A DNA stretch of 64,000 nt from Sphingomonas crocodyli (GCF_004005865.1 NZ_SACN01000003.1:248001-312000); one strand, 5' to 3'; counted from the first letter of the stretch, positions 1 to 9,287 are shown. Numbers and translations are program-made. Notes: generated by a model not told the origin, from the letters alone.

Positions 1-178
1 GCGAGGAGGCAGGCCAAAGCCCCGCTTTTCGGGCGCTGTGCCCGGCTTTGACGATTCCAGCGAGCGGCCCGCGACTAATCTTCGTGCTTTTACCCGGAAA
101 ACCCCCGCCTCGTCGGCCCAGGGGTGGACATGCCGATCCGCACACCACAAGCTTGGCGTCGAGACTCAGGCGAGGACC

Positions 179-1084
179 ATGATGGACGCGGTGTCCCTCA
201 ATCAAGGCGATCTTTTCAAGCTGGACAGTCCGCTATTTGGCGACGTCCAGGGCGAACAGACCGTGGCTGAGTTTCCCTTCTTTGCGTTGGCCAAGAAGAA
301 ACAGATGAAGCCGATGATCTTCGAATCGGACGATGTCCGGATCCAGATCAATCCCGGCAGCGACGGTATCGCCACGATCTACGACAAAGAGATCCTGCTC
401 TACATCGCCAGCCTCATGGTCGAGCGGATGGAGCGCGGCGAAAAAGTCGAGCAGTGCCTCACCTTCACAGCCAACGATCTGTTCCGCGTGACCGACACAA
501 ACGCCTCGGCGCGGTCCTATTCATCGTTGCGCGCCTCGCTCCAGCGGCTGCAGGGCACCCAGATCATCACCAATGTCGAGACCGGCGGCGAGGGCCATGA
601 GGGCGCCTTCTCGTGGGTGCTCAAATATGAGATCAAGCATACCCGCGACCGCAATGGCGAACGCCGGGTCAAGGCGATCGAGGTCATGGTCTGCGACTGG
701 CTGTATCGGGCGATCCTGACCGACCGCCGGATCGCCGCCTATCATCTCGATTTCTTCAAGCTCGGTCCGATCGAGCGCCGGCTCTACGAACTGGCGATGT
801 TCAATTGCCAGGACGGCAACGGCTATATCATCGGGATCGAAGCGCTCGCCGCCCGGGTCGGATGCTCGACCGACGGACGCGGTCTCGAATATTTCAAGAA
901 GGAGCTTCGGCGGATTTCGGACAGCGACACGCTGCCCGAATATTTCCTCGAGATCATCGAGGAGAAGCTCCCCTCCCCCAAAGGCGGGCGTCCACGCCTC
1001 GAAACCTCGATCCGCTTCGATGCTCGTCCCGATGCCGCCCGCCGGCGCAAGCTCATCCATAAGCGCGGCGACGACGCGGCCTGA
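179..1084 (+). CDS. repA: Replication initiator protein A (RepA/RPA family)
   Basis: Probable plasmid replication initiator of the alphaproteobacterial RPA family (Pfam replication initiator protein A), which binds the plasmid origin to start replication. The 301-residue product has the family's typical middle section, with YDKEILLYIASL near residue 70, a basic linker around HTRDRNGERR and the segment AAYHLDFFKLGPIERRLYEL, ending in a basic tail. An ATG pair at 179 and 182 follows a purine-rich AGGCGAGGA, so I prefer this start to the earlier in-frame ATG at 38, whose extra residues look non-coding. It opens the backbone block and is followed 14 bp later by a recombinase gene on the same strand. 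Identification is by recall of the family; fairly sure. Confidence 0.82.
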   Translation: MMDAVSLNQGDLFKLDSPLFGDVQGEQTVAEFPFFALAKKKQMKPMIFESDDVRIQINPGSDGIATIYDKEILLYIASLMVERMERGEKVEQCLTFTANDLFRVTDTNASARSYSSLRASLQRLQGTQIITNVETGGEGHEGAFSWVLKYEIKHTRDRNGERRVKAIEVMVCDWLYRAILTDRRIAAYHLDFFKLGPIERRLYELAMFNCQDGNGYIIGIEALAARVGCSTDGRGLEYFKKELRRISDSDTLPEYFLEIIEEKLPSPKGGRPRLETSIRFDARPDAARRRKLIHKRGDDAA

Positions 1085-1098
1085 CGATAGGCCCAGGC

Positions 1099-1713
1099 GT
1101 GACGGGGGATCGGATCAGCCAGAAGATCGGCTATGCGCGTAGTGGCGGCCTCGGCCTCAGCCTCGAGGCGCAACGCATCGCGCTCGCCCAGGCCGGCTGC
1201 GATCCGATCTTTGTCGAAGTCGCCGATTCCGGTGACCGCGGCCAGGCTTACACAGCGCGCGAACAGGCGCTTGACGCGCTGCGAAGCGGTGGATCGCTCT
1301 TTCTCACCAGCCTCGACCGCCTTGGCCACAGTCTGGTCGACATCGCTGCCCTCATCGAGCGCATATTCGATATCGGCGCCGAGCTGCGCGTCCTCGACGA
1401 CGGCCTCGACACCAGCAATCAGGACGGAGCGCGGCCGACCCTTATGGCGCTCGCACGGGCTCAAAGTGCGTTGGTGAGCGAGCGCGCGCACGACAGCCTC
1501 GCCCGGCGCCGCGACGAGGGAAATGCGCTCGGACCCCCGCGCCGGCTGCGCGACGAGCATTGGCCCGAGATCGAAGCCCTGATCGCGGCTGAGATATCGG
1601 TCGCCGACATCGCGCAGCGTTTCGGTGTGACACGTCAGACGCTGTGGAACTTCCGTCGCAGAATGGAGCGTGCGGCCGCCAATATCGCGTCCGAGCCGCC
1701 GGCAGACGGCTAG
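1099..1713 (+). CDS. Serine recombinase (resolvase/invertase family), catalytically degenerate
   Basis: Resolvase-like site-specific recombinase of 204 residues starting at GTG. The N-terminal catalytic domain is recognisable from KIGYAR, the LDRLG helix and the acidic IDDG-like VLDDGLDT stretch. A C-terminal Hin-type helix-turn-helix follows (SVADIAQRFGVTRQTLWNF, about residues 165-185). In canonical Tn3/gamma-delta resolvases the nucleophile is the Ser of YARVS and an essential Arg closes DRLGR. Here the aligned residues read YARSGG and DRLGH, so the nucleophile position appears to be Gly, with a Ser two places earlier, and the second Arg is His. It may bind DNA without recombining, or use the shifted Ser. 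It sits directly after repA, the usual place for a multimer resolvase. Confidence 0.75.
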   Translation: MTGDRISQKIGYARSGGLGLSLEAQRIALAQAGCDPIFVEVADSGDRGQAYTAREQALDALRSGGSLFLTSLDRLGHSLVDIAALIERIFDIGAELRVLDDGLDTSNQDGARPTLMALARAQSALVSERAHDSLARRRDEGNALGPPRRLRDEHWPEIEALIAAEISVADIAQRFGVTRQTLWNFRRRMERAAANIASEPPADG

Positions 1714-2136
1714 CGGGTCACGGTGCGTGTTCGGACTGGAACCCCTAAACCCTCGAAGTGGCGACATAGCGGTTGCGAAGTGCCCGCTAGGATAGCGCGA
1801 TAAGGCGGGCGGTGTCGCCGCTCTTCGTCTCGATGGCGTTGGTCCCTCGGCGAGGACTTTGGTGAACAGCCGAATATCTGGCAAAAGCCACCGGCAGGGA
1901 CCGAAAGTGGCGCGAGCCACCGTCTCGGCGAGTTCGCCGTGATCGTAAGCGAATATCGCCGCCTATTCTCGTCCGCGTGAGACATTCCCGGCAGATCGCG
2001 GTGCTCCACTTCGGAAGGATCGGCAAAGGCCTGCTGGCTCTGATGCTCGCGAGCAGAACGAACTTAGCGGCCGGCGGCAAGGTTGGAGGGGAGGATACCC
2101 ACGGCGAATTGTTCGTAGATGCTGACGGAGTTCCCT
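1714..2136 (+). other. Intergenic stretch, no gene recognised
   Basis: This 423-bp gap between the recombinase and the primase-like gene has short open frames on both strands, but none has a convincing start signal or recognisable protein. No clear iterons or terminator were seen. It could hold the recombinase's res site or promoters, but nothing in the sequence proves it. Confidence 0.5.
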
Positions 2137-3033
2137 ATGCCTGATCGATCCCCCGATGCCGCGACCCGTGCCCGCTCGATCGTCGAAGCCCTGGGTGGAA
2201 CCTGGCATGGAACGCGCGGCGACTGCCGGTGCCCGGCCCATGCCGACAGATCGCCGTCGTTATCGGTGCGGCTCGGCGATCGCGCGATCCTGTTCCACTG
2301 CTTCGCGGGCTGTTCCACCGAAGACGTCATGGCCGAGCTTCGCCGTCAGCGTCTCCATGATCATGCCGCGCTCCCGATGCCGGTCCTGCCGCGCGGACCC
2401 GACCGGACGAGCCTTGCGCGACAGCTCTGGCGCGAGAGCGTGCCGATCGCCGGCACCCCCGCACAGGACTATCTGCGGCTTCGCGGCCTGGAGGACCGGT
2501 CTGGAAAACTGCGCTACAATCCCGCCACCATCCTCGGCGCCGGCGCGGCGCGCCGCGCGCTTCCCGCGATGATCGCCGCGGTCGAAAGCGAGCTCGGCAT
2601 TATCGCCGTCCAGCGCACGTTCCTCGACCTGGAGGATTTGCTTCACAAACCGATCCGCAAGGCCAAGCGCGCGCTCGGCCTGCTAGGGCAAGGGGCGATC
2701 CGTCTCGCCGAACCCGAGGACGAACTCGGACTGGCCGAAGGCGTCGAGGATGCACTCTCCGCCATGTCATGGTTTGGAACGCCGACATGGGCGCTCGGGG
2801 GTGTCGAGCGCCTCGCCCTCGTCGCGATCCCGGAACACGTCCGACGGATCATCGTCTACGCCGATCATGGTGCCCCGGCCGCACGTTGCTACGCGCGGGC
2901 TTTGCCCCACCTGGAGGCGGGCGGCCGCGAGGTCGTTCGAAGACTGGCATCGGCTCGCGAAGACTGGAATGATGCCTGGCGCAGGCATCTGACTGAGACG
3001 CTTGCGGCGACCGCGATCGGAAATATCGGGTAG
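2137..3033 (+). CDS. Toprim-domain primase-like protein with CHC2-type zinc finger
   Basis: A 298-residue DNA-primase-like protein of the type common on alphaproteobacterial plasmids (zinc finger plus DUF7146/Toprim). Near the N-terminus a zinc ribbon is visible: GDCRCPAHADRSPSLS followed by FHCFAGCS, matching the CHC2 pattern CPxHxDxxPS with a downstream Cys pair. Towards the C-terminus LAEGVEDALSA resembles the Toprim glutamate motif, and IIVYADHG supplies the first aspartate; the usual DxD is reduced to DxG. An ATG at 2119 is possible, but the ATG at 2137 has ACGGAG six bases ahead, so I start there. Probable role: primer synthesis during plasmid replication or transfer. A full primase is unlikely given its length. 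Confidence 0.78.
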   Translation: MPDRSPDAATRARSIVEALGGTWHGTRGDCRCPAHADRSPSLSVRLGDRAILFHCFAGCSTEDVMAELRRQRLHDHAALPMPVLPRGPDRTSLARQLWRESVPIAGTPAQDYLRLRGLEDRSGKLRYNPATILGAGAARRALPAMIAAVESELGIIAVQRTFLDLEDLLHKPIRKAKRALGLLGQGAIRLAEPEDELGLAEGVEDALSAMSWFGTPTWALGGVERLALVAIPEHVRRIIVYADHGAPAARCYARALPHLEAGGREVVRRLASAREDWNDAWRRHLTETLAATAIGNIG

Positions 3034-3106
3034 ACATCTGTCCGACTTCTCATTGTATACCGCCGGCCGCGCGCTATCCGGCCGACGGCGAAACAGGAGC
3101 GCTCGC

Positions 3107-3388
3107 ATGAGCACCAATGTCTTGATCAACCATGTGACGCTCGAAGCTGGCTGCGCACAGTTCGATCATATCGCGGCGATCGCTGATCTCACCGACACGG
3201 CTCGCTCGGAATGGTCAGACGTCGACGGACCCCAGAGCGGCGTCGGCGAGAGCTACTGGTATATCCATGAGGCGCGCGGATTAACCGCGTATGTCTCGAA
3301 TGATCAGCAATTTGTTTCGCTCGAAATCTGCAATGATGCGAGCGACGTCGTCGCTACTGCCGAAATCGATCTGAACCAGTTCGAATGA
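3107..3388 (+). CDS. Hypothetical protein, 93 residues
   Basis: Small acidic protein beginning MSTNVLINHV, preceded by a good AGGAG ribosome site about eight bases upstream. It contains SGVGESYWYIHEARGL and ends ATAEIDLNQFE. No domain is recognised, and there is no signal peptide or membrane segment. It lies on the same strand as the primase-like gene, 73 bp downstream, and is probably a cytoplasmic accessory protein of the plasmid. An in-frame ATG at 3002 would overlap the primase gene and lacks a ribosome site, so I rejected it. Confidence 0.6.
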   Translation: MSTNVLINHVTLEAGCAQFDHIAAIADLTDTARSEWSDVDGPQSGVGESYWYIHEARGLTAYVSNDQQFVSLEICNDASDVVATAEIDLNQFE

Positions 3389-3957
3389 GGTTAGCCATGG
3401 TTGGGTTCGCGAGTCTCGCTTGGCTCGTCTGACGAGCGAGCCCAATGATCGCGGCACTCTTCGACGGACGGCTTCCTTCCCCTTCCGGTAAGCGCTGCAA
3501 GCTGGTCGCCACCCATCGTCCTGACGGTCGTCAAACGGGATTCGGCCGCGTTTTGCTCATCCGCCCAAAAGCATCGACATCACCCGACACGTTAAGTTGC
3601 CGTGATCCGGCTTGCCGGTTCGCCGTTCTCTGATCGCGCGCACACGCGAACAAGAGGAGAGGTTTCCTTCGGTTGGAGTGGCCGGGTGATGGTGCCCGGC
3701 GGACCACAGGAGGTCGCAATGACTATCCCCACTCCTCACCGGCGCCCCGATAGCAGCAAGCCCCCGACCTCGGAGCGCAGGTCGTCATCCTGAGACCGAC
3801 CGATCTGCCGGCGAGGTGAAATCGCCCATCGTCGCGAAGCTTCAGGGGTAATCCGAGCCGCACCTTTGGCGATCTGACGCCGCGGCGCCTCGCTGCCCCC
3901 TCCCCTTTCAAATCTACGGCACGCGCCCATCGCGCGCGGCCGCGTGGAGTCACGTCC
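3389..3957 (+). other. Long leader region with a possible 24-codon ORF
   Basis: This 569-bp gap precedes the 502-residue protein. It contains one tiny reading frame, 3719-3793 (MTIPTPHRRP..., 24 residues), with a very strong AGGAGGT ribosome site seven bases before its ATG; it could be a leader peptide. The rest shows only short unsupported frames. No terminator hairpin with a T-run was seen. Confidence 0.4.
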
Positions 3958-5466
3958 ATGGCACATTTCCAGATCTTGTACCCGCACTCGGCAACCGAGT
4001 GGCGGGCGATAACGGCCGACTCCTGGCTGGCGTCGGCTTGCGACAGGCAATGCCTGTGGGCCTCGTTCGAGGAGGCCGAAACCGCCAGGCGCAAGCTGCT
4101 CGAACGGTCGCCCGCAACCCCGCTGCGTATTGGCCTGGCCGACGCCGAACCGGGCGATCTCGACTGGCAGACGCGCGAAAAATTGCGCTTTGTCGACGGC
4201 ACCTACGCGGCGACGCCCTGGCACGACGAAGACTGGTATCAGGCTCGCCACGACGCGCATTTCTGCCATGTCTCGACCGAGCAGGCGGGCAAGATCGCCT
4301 TCACCGAGAACGCCGCCAAGGGGCAGGCCGATCGCCAGCTGGTGATGTCGCCCGGCCGCTATCTGCATCGGTTCTTTTCCGACCATCTCGACAACAATGC
4401 GGTCGAAACGTGGTGCGCCCGGCTCTCGGTGCAACTCGAGGAGAATGTCCTCAGGATCACCCAGGATGCCGATGAGATCGAGGATGTCTATGTCGGAGGG
4501 CCCGCAAGCTGCATGGCGCATGGTGCCGATGACTTCGACAGCTGGTGCCATCCAACGCGCGTCTATGCCGGGCCCGACACCGCGCTCGCCTATATCGGTG
4601 CGCGCAATGACGCCAAGGCCCGCTGCGTGGTCTGGCCGGGCCGGCAAATCTACACCAACATCTATGGTGACGTCTCGCGTCTGCGGCTCCTGCTCGAAAA
4701 TGCCGGCTATGCGCAGGGGAGCCTCAACGGCGCGCGCGTCCGGCGGATCATGGACGGCGAGGATTTCGTCGTGCCCTATATCGACGCCGGCGGCGACCTC
4801 GACGATGACGGCGACTTTCTTGTCATCGGCCACGGCGGCATTTGCTCCGAGAACACCAACGGGCTCGGCCATCGCGCGTGGTATTGTCCGCGCTGCGATA
4901 GTGACGCCAGCCCGTACGAGGAGGTGTATCGAACCGACGGCGGCTCGGAGACCTGGTGCGCCAGCTGCTTCGACAACCACACCGTCTATTGCGACCATAA
5001 TGGCCGCTCCTATAGCGACGAGGAAAGTTTCGTCACGGTCTACGCCGATACTGGCGAGTGCACCGTCATCGAGGAAGACGCCGAGAGCTTCGGCGCTGTC
5101 TATCTTGAGGATCGCAGCGAATGGTGGGCGTCGGTCTGCTGCCGTCAGTGCGACGCCTCCGGTGCGTGGTTCCACGCCGAGGATCTTACCGAATATCATG
5201 ACGAATGGCTGTCCGAGGCCTTTCTGCCCAAGCCGTTCGACGATGATGATCCCGATCTCGCTCAGGCGCATGTGCAGGCCTATCGACGGCTCCAGAGCTA
5301 CGGCGACCAGGCCGTCCATGACAAGCCGGAGACCTCCGTGCCTGATGGTCTTGCCGATCGGATAGTACCGGGCGCGCCCGCGCGTGCGCGGCACCCGGCA
5401 TGTGCTGGTCTTCCCACCTTCGTACTGGTGCCCGCAGACCGTGTCGCACCCCATGCGGGAGTATGA
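3958..5466 (+). CDS. Hypothetical plasmid protein with several CxxC zinc-binding motifs
   Basis: A 502-residue protein of unknown function. The N-terminal half (about 1-270) has no recognisable family. The middle carries a cluster of cysteine pairs suggesting zinc ribbons: YCPRC near residue 306, WCASC near 328, YCDHNG shortly after, and CCRQC near 396. Acidic patches (DLDDDGDF, FDDDDPD) are frequent. The final ~50 residues, rich in Pro and Ala after DKPETSVPDG, look like low-complexity read-through. The next gene starts 5 bp after its stop, so the two are probably co-transcribed. The ATG follows a weak CACGTCC region; no better start is visible. I cannot name a function; zinc or nucleic-acid binding is an inference from the Cys pairs. 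Confidence 0.7.
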   Translation: MAHFQILYPHSATEWRAITADSWLASACDRQCLWASFEEAETARRKLLERSPATPLRIGLADAEPGDLDWQTREKLRFVDGTYAATPWHDEDWYQARHDAHFCHVSTEQAGKIAFTENAAKGQADRQLVMSPGRYLHRFFSDHLDNNAVETWCARLSVQLEENVLRITQDADEIEDVYVGGPASCMAHGADDFDSWCHPTRVYAGPDTALAYIGARNDAKARCVVWPGRQIYTNIYGDVSRLRLLLENAGYAQGSLNGARVRRIMDGEDFVVPYIDAGGDLDDDGDFLVIGHGGICSENTNGLGHRAWYCPRCDSDASPYEEVYRTDGGSETWCASCFDNHTVYCDHNGRSYSDEESFVTVYADTGECTVIEEDAESFGAVYLEDRSEWWASVCCRQCDASGAWFHAEDLTEYHDEWLSEAFLPKPFDDDDPDLAQAHVQAYRRLQSYGDQAVHDKPETSVPDGLADRIVPGAPARARHPACAGLPTFVLVPADRVAPHAGV

Positions 5467-5470
5467 TCGC

Positions 5471-6439
5471 ATGGCCAATTCTGATGTTGCGGGCCGCCAG
5501 GGCCTGCTCGAAATCCTGTCGTGGGCGCGTCCCCACGACAGCGCCGTCGAACGCGCCTTCTGCCGCGAATATCTCGATCCTGTCCCCGGCATGATCTCGG
5601 ACGGCTTCGGCAACCGGATCGTTACGATCGGCACGCGGCCGCGTGTCCTGTGGAGTTGTCACATCGACACCGTTGCGGCCCGCGGCCGACAGCAGGACGT
5701 CAAGATAGACGCGCATGGGATAGTGAGCCTGTGCAAGGGCAAGCCCGGTATGTCGCTCGGCGCCGATGACGGTGCCGGGCTCTGGATCATGCTCAATATG
5801 ATCGCAGCCGGCCGGCCGGGTCTTTATGTCTTTCATCGCGGCGAGGAGCGAGGCTGTCTCGGCTCGCGATGGATCCGGCGCAATACGCCCGGACTGCTGC
5901 GTGATATCGACGCGGCCATCGCTTTCGATCGCGCCGGCCGCGAGGATGTGATCACGCATCAAAGCTATGGTCGCACCTGTTCGGACGCCTTCGCGATCAG
6001 CCTGGCCGGCGCGCTTAACCGGCTGAACCCCAACTTTCGTTACGCACCCGATGATAGCGGTGTCTTTACCGATACCAATGAATATGCGGACCTCGTTCCC
6101 GAATGCACCAACCTGTCGGTCGGCTATCGCGGACAACATGGTCCCACAGAAACGCTCGACATTCGTCACTGCGAGAAATTGCTCGCCGCGATGCTCAGGC
6201 TCGATCCGGCGCGGCTTGTGATCGAGCGCGATCCGACAATCCGGGAGGCTGAGAACTGGGGCTATTATGACCGCGCACGGTCCGATCTGGGCAATTTTGC
6301 CGACGCGGTCGCCGACCATCCTTTGCTCGCCGCGCGGATGCTCGAGGAGTGCGGCGTGGCCTACGAGGACTTCCAGTTGATGGCGTGGGACGAGGATATG
6401 GACGACAGTTCGGGTTATCGACCGCTCGCGGCATCGTGA
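5471..6439 (+). CDS. M20-like metallopeptidase
   Basis: A 322-residue zinc aminopeptidase/carboxypeptidase-like protein. Visible motifs are WSCHIDTVA (metal-binding His-x-Asp), SLGADDGAGLW (bridging Asp), FHRGEERGCLGS (catalytic Glu-Glu pair) and AFDRAG (second metal Asp), in the order expected for the M20/M28 di-zinc core. The last ~90 residues are less conserved and acidic. The GGGAG at 5456-5460 fits an ATG at 5471, so the upstream in-frame ATGs at 5384 and 5453 are probably not used. Such peptidases occur as cargo on sphingomonad plasmids next to the zinc-ribbon protein encoded just upstream. The substrate is unknown; it should act in the cytoplasm as no signal peptide is present. Confidence 0.72.
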   Translation: MANSDVAGRQGLLEILSWARPHDSAVERAFCREYLDPVPGMISDGFGNRIVTIGTRPRVLWSCHIDTVAARGRQQDVKIDAHGIVSLCKGKPGMSLGADDGAGLWIMLNMIAAGRPGLYVFHRGEERGCLGSRWIRRNTPGLLRDIDAAIAFDRAGREDVITHQSYGRTCSDAFAISLAGALNRLNPNFRYAPDDSGVFTDTNEYADLVPECTNLSVGYRGQHGPTETLDIRHCEKLLAAMLRLDPARLVIERDPTIREAENWGYYDRARSDLGNFADAVADHPLLAARMLEECGVAYEDFQLMAWDEDMDDSSGYRPLAAS

Positions 6440-6698
6440 CCCGAGCTCTTCTGCGTCCGGCGGTCGTGGATCGCGCTTCGTGGCTCTTCATCCGCCGGCG
6501 CCAGCGCTGTCCTGCCGGTGCGATGGGATACGATTCGCCATCAGGCAAAAGCGCTCCAGCAGTCGACCTGACCGCGGCTTTCGGTTGCGCGTAATCGCGC
6601 TGAAATCTAGCGTCATTGCGGCAGGCGCACGCCGACTGGTCGGGCAATCGCGAGCCAGGGGACAATCTTATGGATGTCCGAGACTATTGGAGACCATC

Positions 6699-7151
6699 AT
6701 GGCTGACCGCGCCCCCGTGGCAATCCGCATCGGCGGGATGTTGCGCTTAGCGCTTCTTCCCGCCTTTCTCGACGCCATCGAGGCGGAGGGCGCGTTGGCG
6801 GACTGGGATGGCGCGCGGATCACGCAGGCGCATCTTGACGCAGGAACGCCCCTCTATCTCGTCCGCGACGACGTCGATGGCGGTCGGTTCGAAGCGCTCG
6901 AGACCTTCTGCAAGGCAAACGCTCTGCCGTTCGCGCGCTGGCGAGGCGGTAATCCGGGCGCCTTCGACCCCGAACGGCTCGTCTTCGACGGCGCATGCGA
7001 GCGTGTTTTCGATGTCAACGAAGAGAACAGCGAAATCCTGGTCCCGGCCAGCCTGATCCGAGAGCTCGGCACGACCGAGGCGTTGCTCGAGCATCTGGCG
7101 GCCGGCGAATTTGCGGTGCCCGCTCTCAGGATCGTGCCCGCCGACGACTGA
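6699..7151 (+). CDS. Hypothetical protein, 150 residues
   Basis: Begins MADRAPVAIR after GGAGACC and ends IVPADD. Three-quarters of the sequence looks like an alternating alpha/beta fold (LPLYLVRDD-type strands, FDGACERVFDVNEENSEILVP), but I recognise no family. No transmembrane segment. It shares strand and spacing with the flanking plasmid hypotheticals. The longer in-frame version from 6480 has an Arg-rich low-complexity leader that looks like non-coding sequence, so it was trimmed. Function unknown. Confidence 0.6.
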   Translation: MADRAPVAIRIGGMLRLALLPAFLDAIEAEGALADWDGARITQAHLDAGTPLYLVRDDVDGGRFEALETFCKANALPFARWRGGNPGAFDPERLVFDGACERVFDVNEENSEILVPASLIRELGTTEALLEHLAAGEFAVPALRIVPADD

Positions 7152-7394
7152 GGACGCGCCGATCAGCCGGACGCGACGTGCCTGACCGCCGGAGGATGTC
7201 GCACTGGCCGGCCGCGCGGTCCCGACAACCCGCGTCGGGCGGGCCGTGTTGCCGCGGTGCGGCTGCCCGCCCCACCCCGCCCGGCGCGGGTTCCCCTCGG
7301 CCCGGCCTCGGTGTCAGGCCCGCTCATGCGGTCGGCCAAGGAGGTGCGCATCCGGCGGACAGGCCGCCGGTCTCGTACCCAAAGGATCGGCATC

Positions 7395-8330
7395 ATGACC
7401 ACCTCGCTCGCTGCGGCCCTGTCCGCCCTCGAACTCGGCCATCTCGAACCCCGGGCACAGGACCTGGTCGGGATGGCCCCGCCCCCGTCCGAAGCGCTCG
7501 ACCAGACCGTCTGCGCGATCTGGAGCGACCTGTTCGCCACGCTCAGCAACAGCTCGCTCGAACGCGACATCGAGGATCTCGCCTGGAACATGGTCAATAT
7601 CTTCCACCGGATCGCTCAGCGTAAGCAGGCGACCGTTGACCGCCTTGCCGACGACATACGCCTGCTGGTCGCCGAGCAGGACGGCTCCGAGGTCGCGGCC
7701 ACCGATCTGGAGGACAAGATCGACCTCGCCAGGAAGATTGAGGAATCGGCAGGCGCGTTCGAGCGCATGCGCGACACCGCCGCCCGGCATTATCTGCGCG
7801 AGACCGGCCGATCGTGGATTCCGGCGAGCGGCAACCGTATCTCGCTCGGGGTCACCTCGGCGGTTGTCGACGGACGGGCGTTCCTGCGCGCGCGTCGCGA
7901 CAAGATCCGCGATGCCAATATCGTGCACGGGACCCCGGTGGTGTTCGCAGGCGGACGGCTCAGCTTCGCGTCGGACGCCGACGGCAGGAGCTTCGCCGAT
8001 CATCTCCTGACCACGCTCAATGGCGTCCGGGACCGGGTTGGCGACATGTATCTGGTCCACGGCGGCGACATGAAGGGTGTCGACCGGCTTGCTGCCTCGT
8101 GGGCCGAGCAGAACGGCATTCAGCAGGTGCGCTTCGGGCTTGACGCCAAGCTGGGCGAGCGCGCGGGATTTCGGCGCAACGAGCAGATGCTGTCGCTCGA
8201 TCCTCGCTACGTGATCGCTTTTCAGGGCAATGGCGTGCTCGAGCGTCTCGTGATCGAGGCGAAGAAGCGTGGGATCACGGTCGTCGATCGTCGGGGACCG
8301 CTCGGCACGCCGCCGTCCGCGGCGCACTGA
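7395..8330 (+). CDS. DUF2493 (SLOG-family) protein
   Basis: A 311-residue protein whose second half is a DUF2493/YspA-like SLOG domain, a Rossmann-type fold proposed to bind nucleotide-derived ligands. Typical features are the strand TPVVFAGGRL, the glycine-rich YLVHGGDMKGVDRLAASWAEQNG, and AGFRRNEQML followed by YVIAFQGNG. The first ~150 residues are helical (LERDIEDLAWNMVNIFHRI...; LEDKIDLARKIEESAGAFERM) and probably mediate dimerisation. Start chosen at the ATG after AAAGGATCGGCATC. Such proteins are very common on alphaproteobacterial plasmids beside DUF3768 and ssb genes, as here. Its precise role is unknown. Confidence 0.78.
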   Translation: MTTSLAAALSALELGHLEPRAQDLVGMAPPPSEALDQTVCAIWSDLFATLSNSSLERDIEDLAWNMVNIFHRIAQRKQATVDRLADDIRLLVAEQDGSEVAATDLEDKIDLARKIEESAGAFERMRDTAARHYLRETGRSWIPASGNRISLGVTSAVVDGRAFLRARRDKIRDANIVHGTPVVFAGGRLSFASDADGRSFADHLLTTLNGVRDRVGDMYLVHGGDMKGVDRLAASWAEQNGIQQVRFGLDAKLGERAGFRRNEQMLSLDPRYVIAFQGNGVLERLVIEAKKRGITVVDRRGPLGTPPSAAH

Positions 8331-8609
8331 TCGCAGATGGTCGGGCGGATTGCCGCTCGACCAAACCCTGCTCCGAAAGAGGGAATCAACTCGCCGGTGA
8401 GAGAACGGTCCGCTTCGTGCCCCCTCCCCCCGCCCCGCTTTGTTCGACCGACAGGCGTTCGCCGATGCCATCCGGGCGCAGCCTAGGGTCGGACGTCTTG
8501 CCCGGCAGCCTCGTCGCTGCGGCGTGAGATCCTGCTTCAGGAATCGCATTGCTGCCCGTACAGTCCGTTCGGCCTTGCCTTCGGCGGTGACACACCCGAT
8601 GCCATCATC

Positions 8610-9287
8610 ATGGCGCGTTGCGGTTTCCTGGCTCTTGTCGCTCTTTCCCTCCTTGCGATCCCGCTGCCCGTCCGAGCGGTCGAGACTCAAGGAATTGCGC
8701 GGGCGGTCGATGGCGATACCCTCGTGCTCGGTCGACTGCGCATTCGCCTCTGGGGCATCGATGCACCCGAAAGAGCGCAGATCTGCCAGACGATCAGCCA
8801 CACGAACTGGCCTTGTGGAGCGAAGGCTCGAACGGCGTTAGCTGGCCTGATCGCCAGGCGGCCCGTTGCCTGCCGCTCGCACGGTCGCGACGACTATGGT
8901 CGGATGGTCGCGTCCTGCACGGTCGGTGGCCACGATATCGGGGGCTGGCTCGTCCTCCAGGGTTGGGCACTCGACTATCCGCGCTACTCCGGTGGCGCCC
9001 ATGCCGCCCTCGAGCGGACAGCGCGGGCGGCTCGCCGTAACATCTGGGCAGGCACGATGCTGGCGCCATCCAAATGGCGCCAGCAGCAGCGCCAGCGCAT
9101 GGCGGTTGGAACACGAGCCGGCGCGTGTCCCTTCAAGGGCAATATCGGCGCTGCAGGCAAGCGGATCGTCCATGTGCCGGGGCAGCGCGATTATGCCGCC
9201 GTCAAAATCGATCCGGTGCGCGGCGAACGCTGGTTCTGCTCGCTGGGCGAGGCACAGGCGGCGGGCTGGCGTCCAGCGGTCCGTTAA
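8610..9287 (+). CDS. Secreted thermonuclease-family protein (SNase fold)
   Basis: A 225-residue exported nuclease. Residues 1-23 form a signal peptide (basic start, ALVALSLLAIPLP core, VRA cleavage site). The staphylococcal-nuclease domain follows: GIARAVDGDTLVLGRLRIRLWGIDAPER supplies the first catalytic Arg and Asp, and SHGRDDYGRMVASC the later Glu/Arg region, with the usual WLVLQGWALDYPRYS. After residue ~160 a separate small Cys-containing module is visible (ACPFKGNIG...GERWFCSLGEAQAAGW), resembling the excalibur/Ada-like metal-binding tail seen in plasmid nucleases. Location periplasmic or extracellular. A perfect 10-bp inverted repeat lies inside the coding sequence at 9060-9083. Confidence 0.82.
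   Translation: MARCGFLALVALSLLAIPLPVRAVETQGIARAVDGDTLVLGRLRIRLWGIDAPERAQICQTISHTNWPCGAKARTALAGLIARRPVACRSHGRDDYGRMVASCTVGGHDIGGWLVLQGWALDYPRYSGGAHAALERTARAARRNIWAGTMLAPSKWRQQQRQRMAVGTRAGACPFKGNIGAAGKRIVHVPGQRDYAAVKIDPVRGERWFCSLGEAQAAGWRPAVR
9060..9083. repeat. Perfect 10-bp inverted repeat inside the thermonuclease gene
   Basis: Arms CTGGCGCCAT and ATGGCGCCAG are separated by CCAA. They encode the linker between the nuclease domain and the Cys-rich tail, so the hairpin may be fortuitous or may mark a domain junction. Confidence 0.6.

Noticed and set aside
3736..5634. A 632-codon open frame on the minus strand opposite the zinc-ribbon protein
   Set aside because: It has no ribosome site, no recognisable family and is Ala/Gly/Val-rich in the way that antisense frames of GC-rich genes are. 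The plus-strand proteins have clear motifs.
7314..8801. A 495-codon minus-strand frame opposite the DUF2493 and thermonuclease genes
   Set aside because: Antisense shadow; both opposite genes have family motifs and proper starts.
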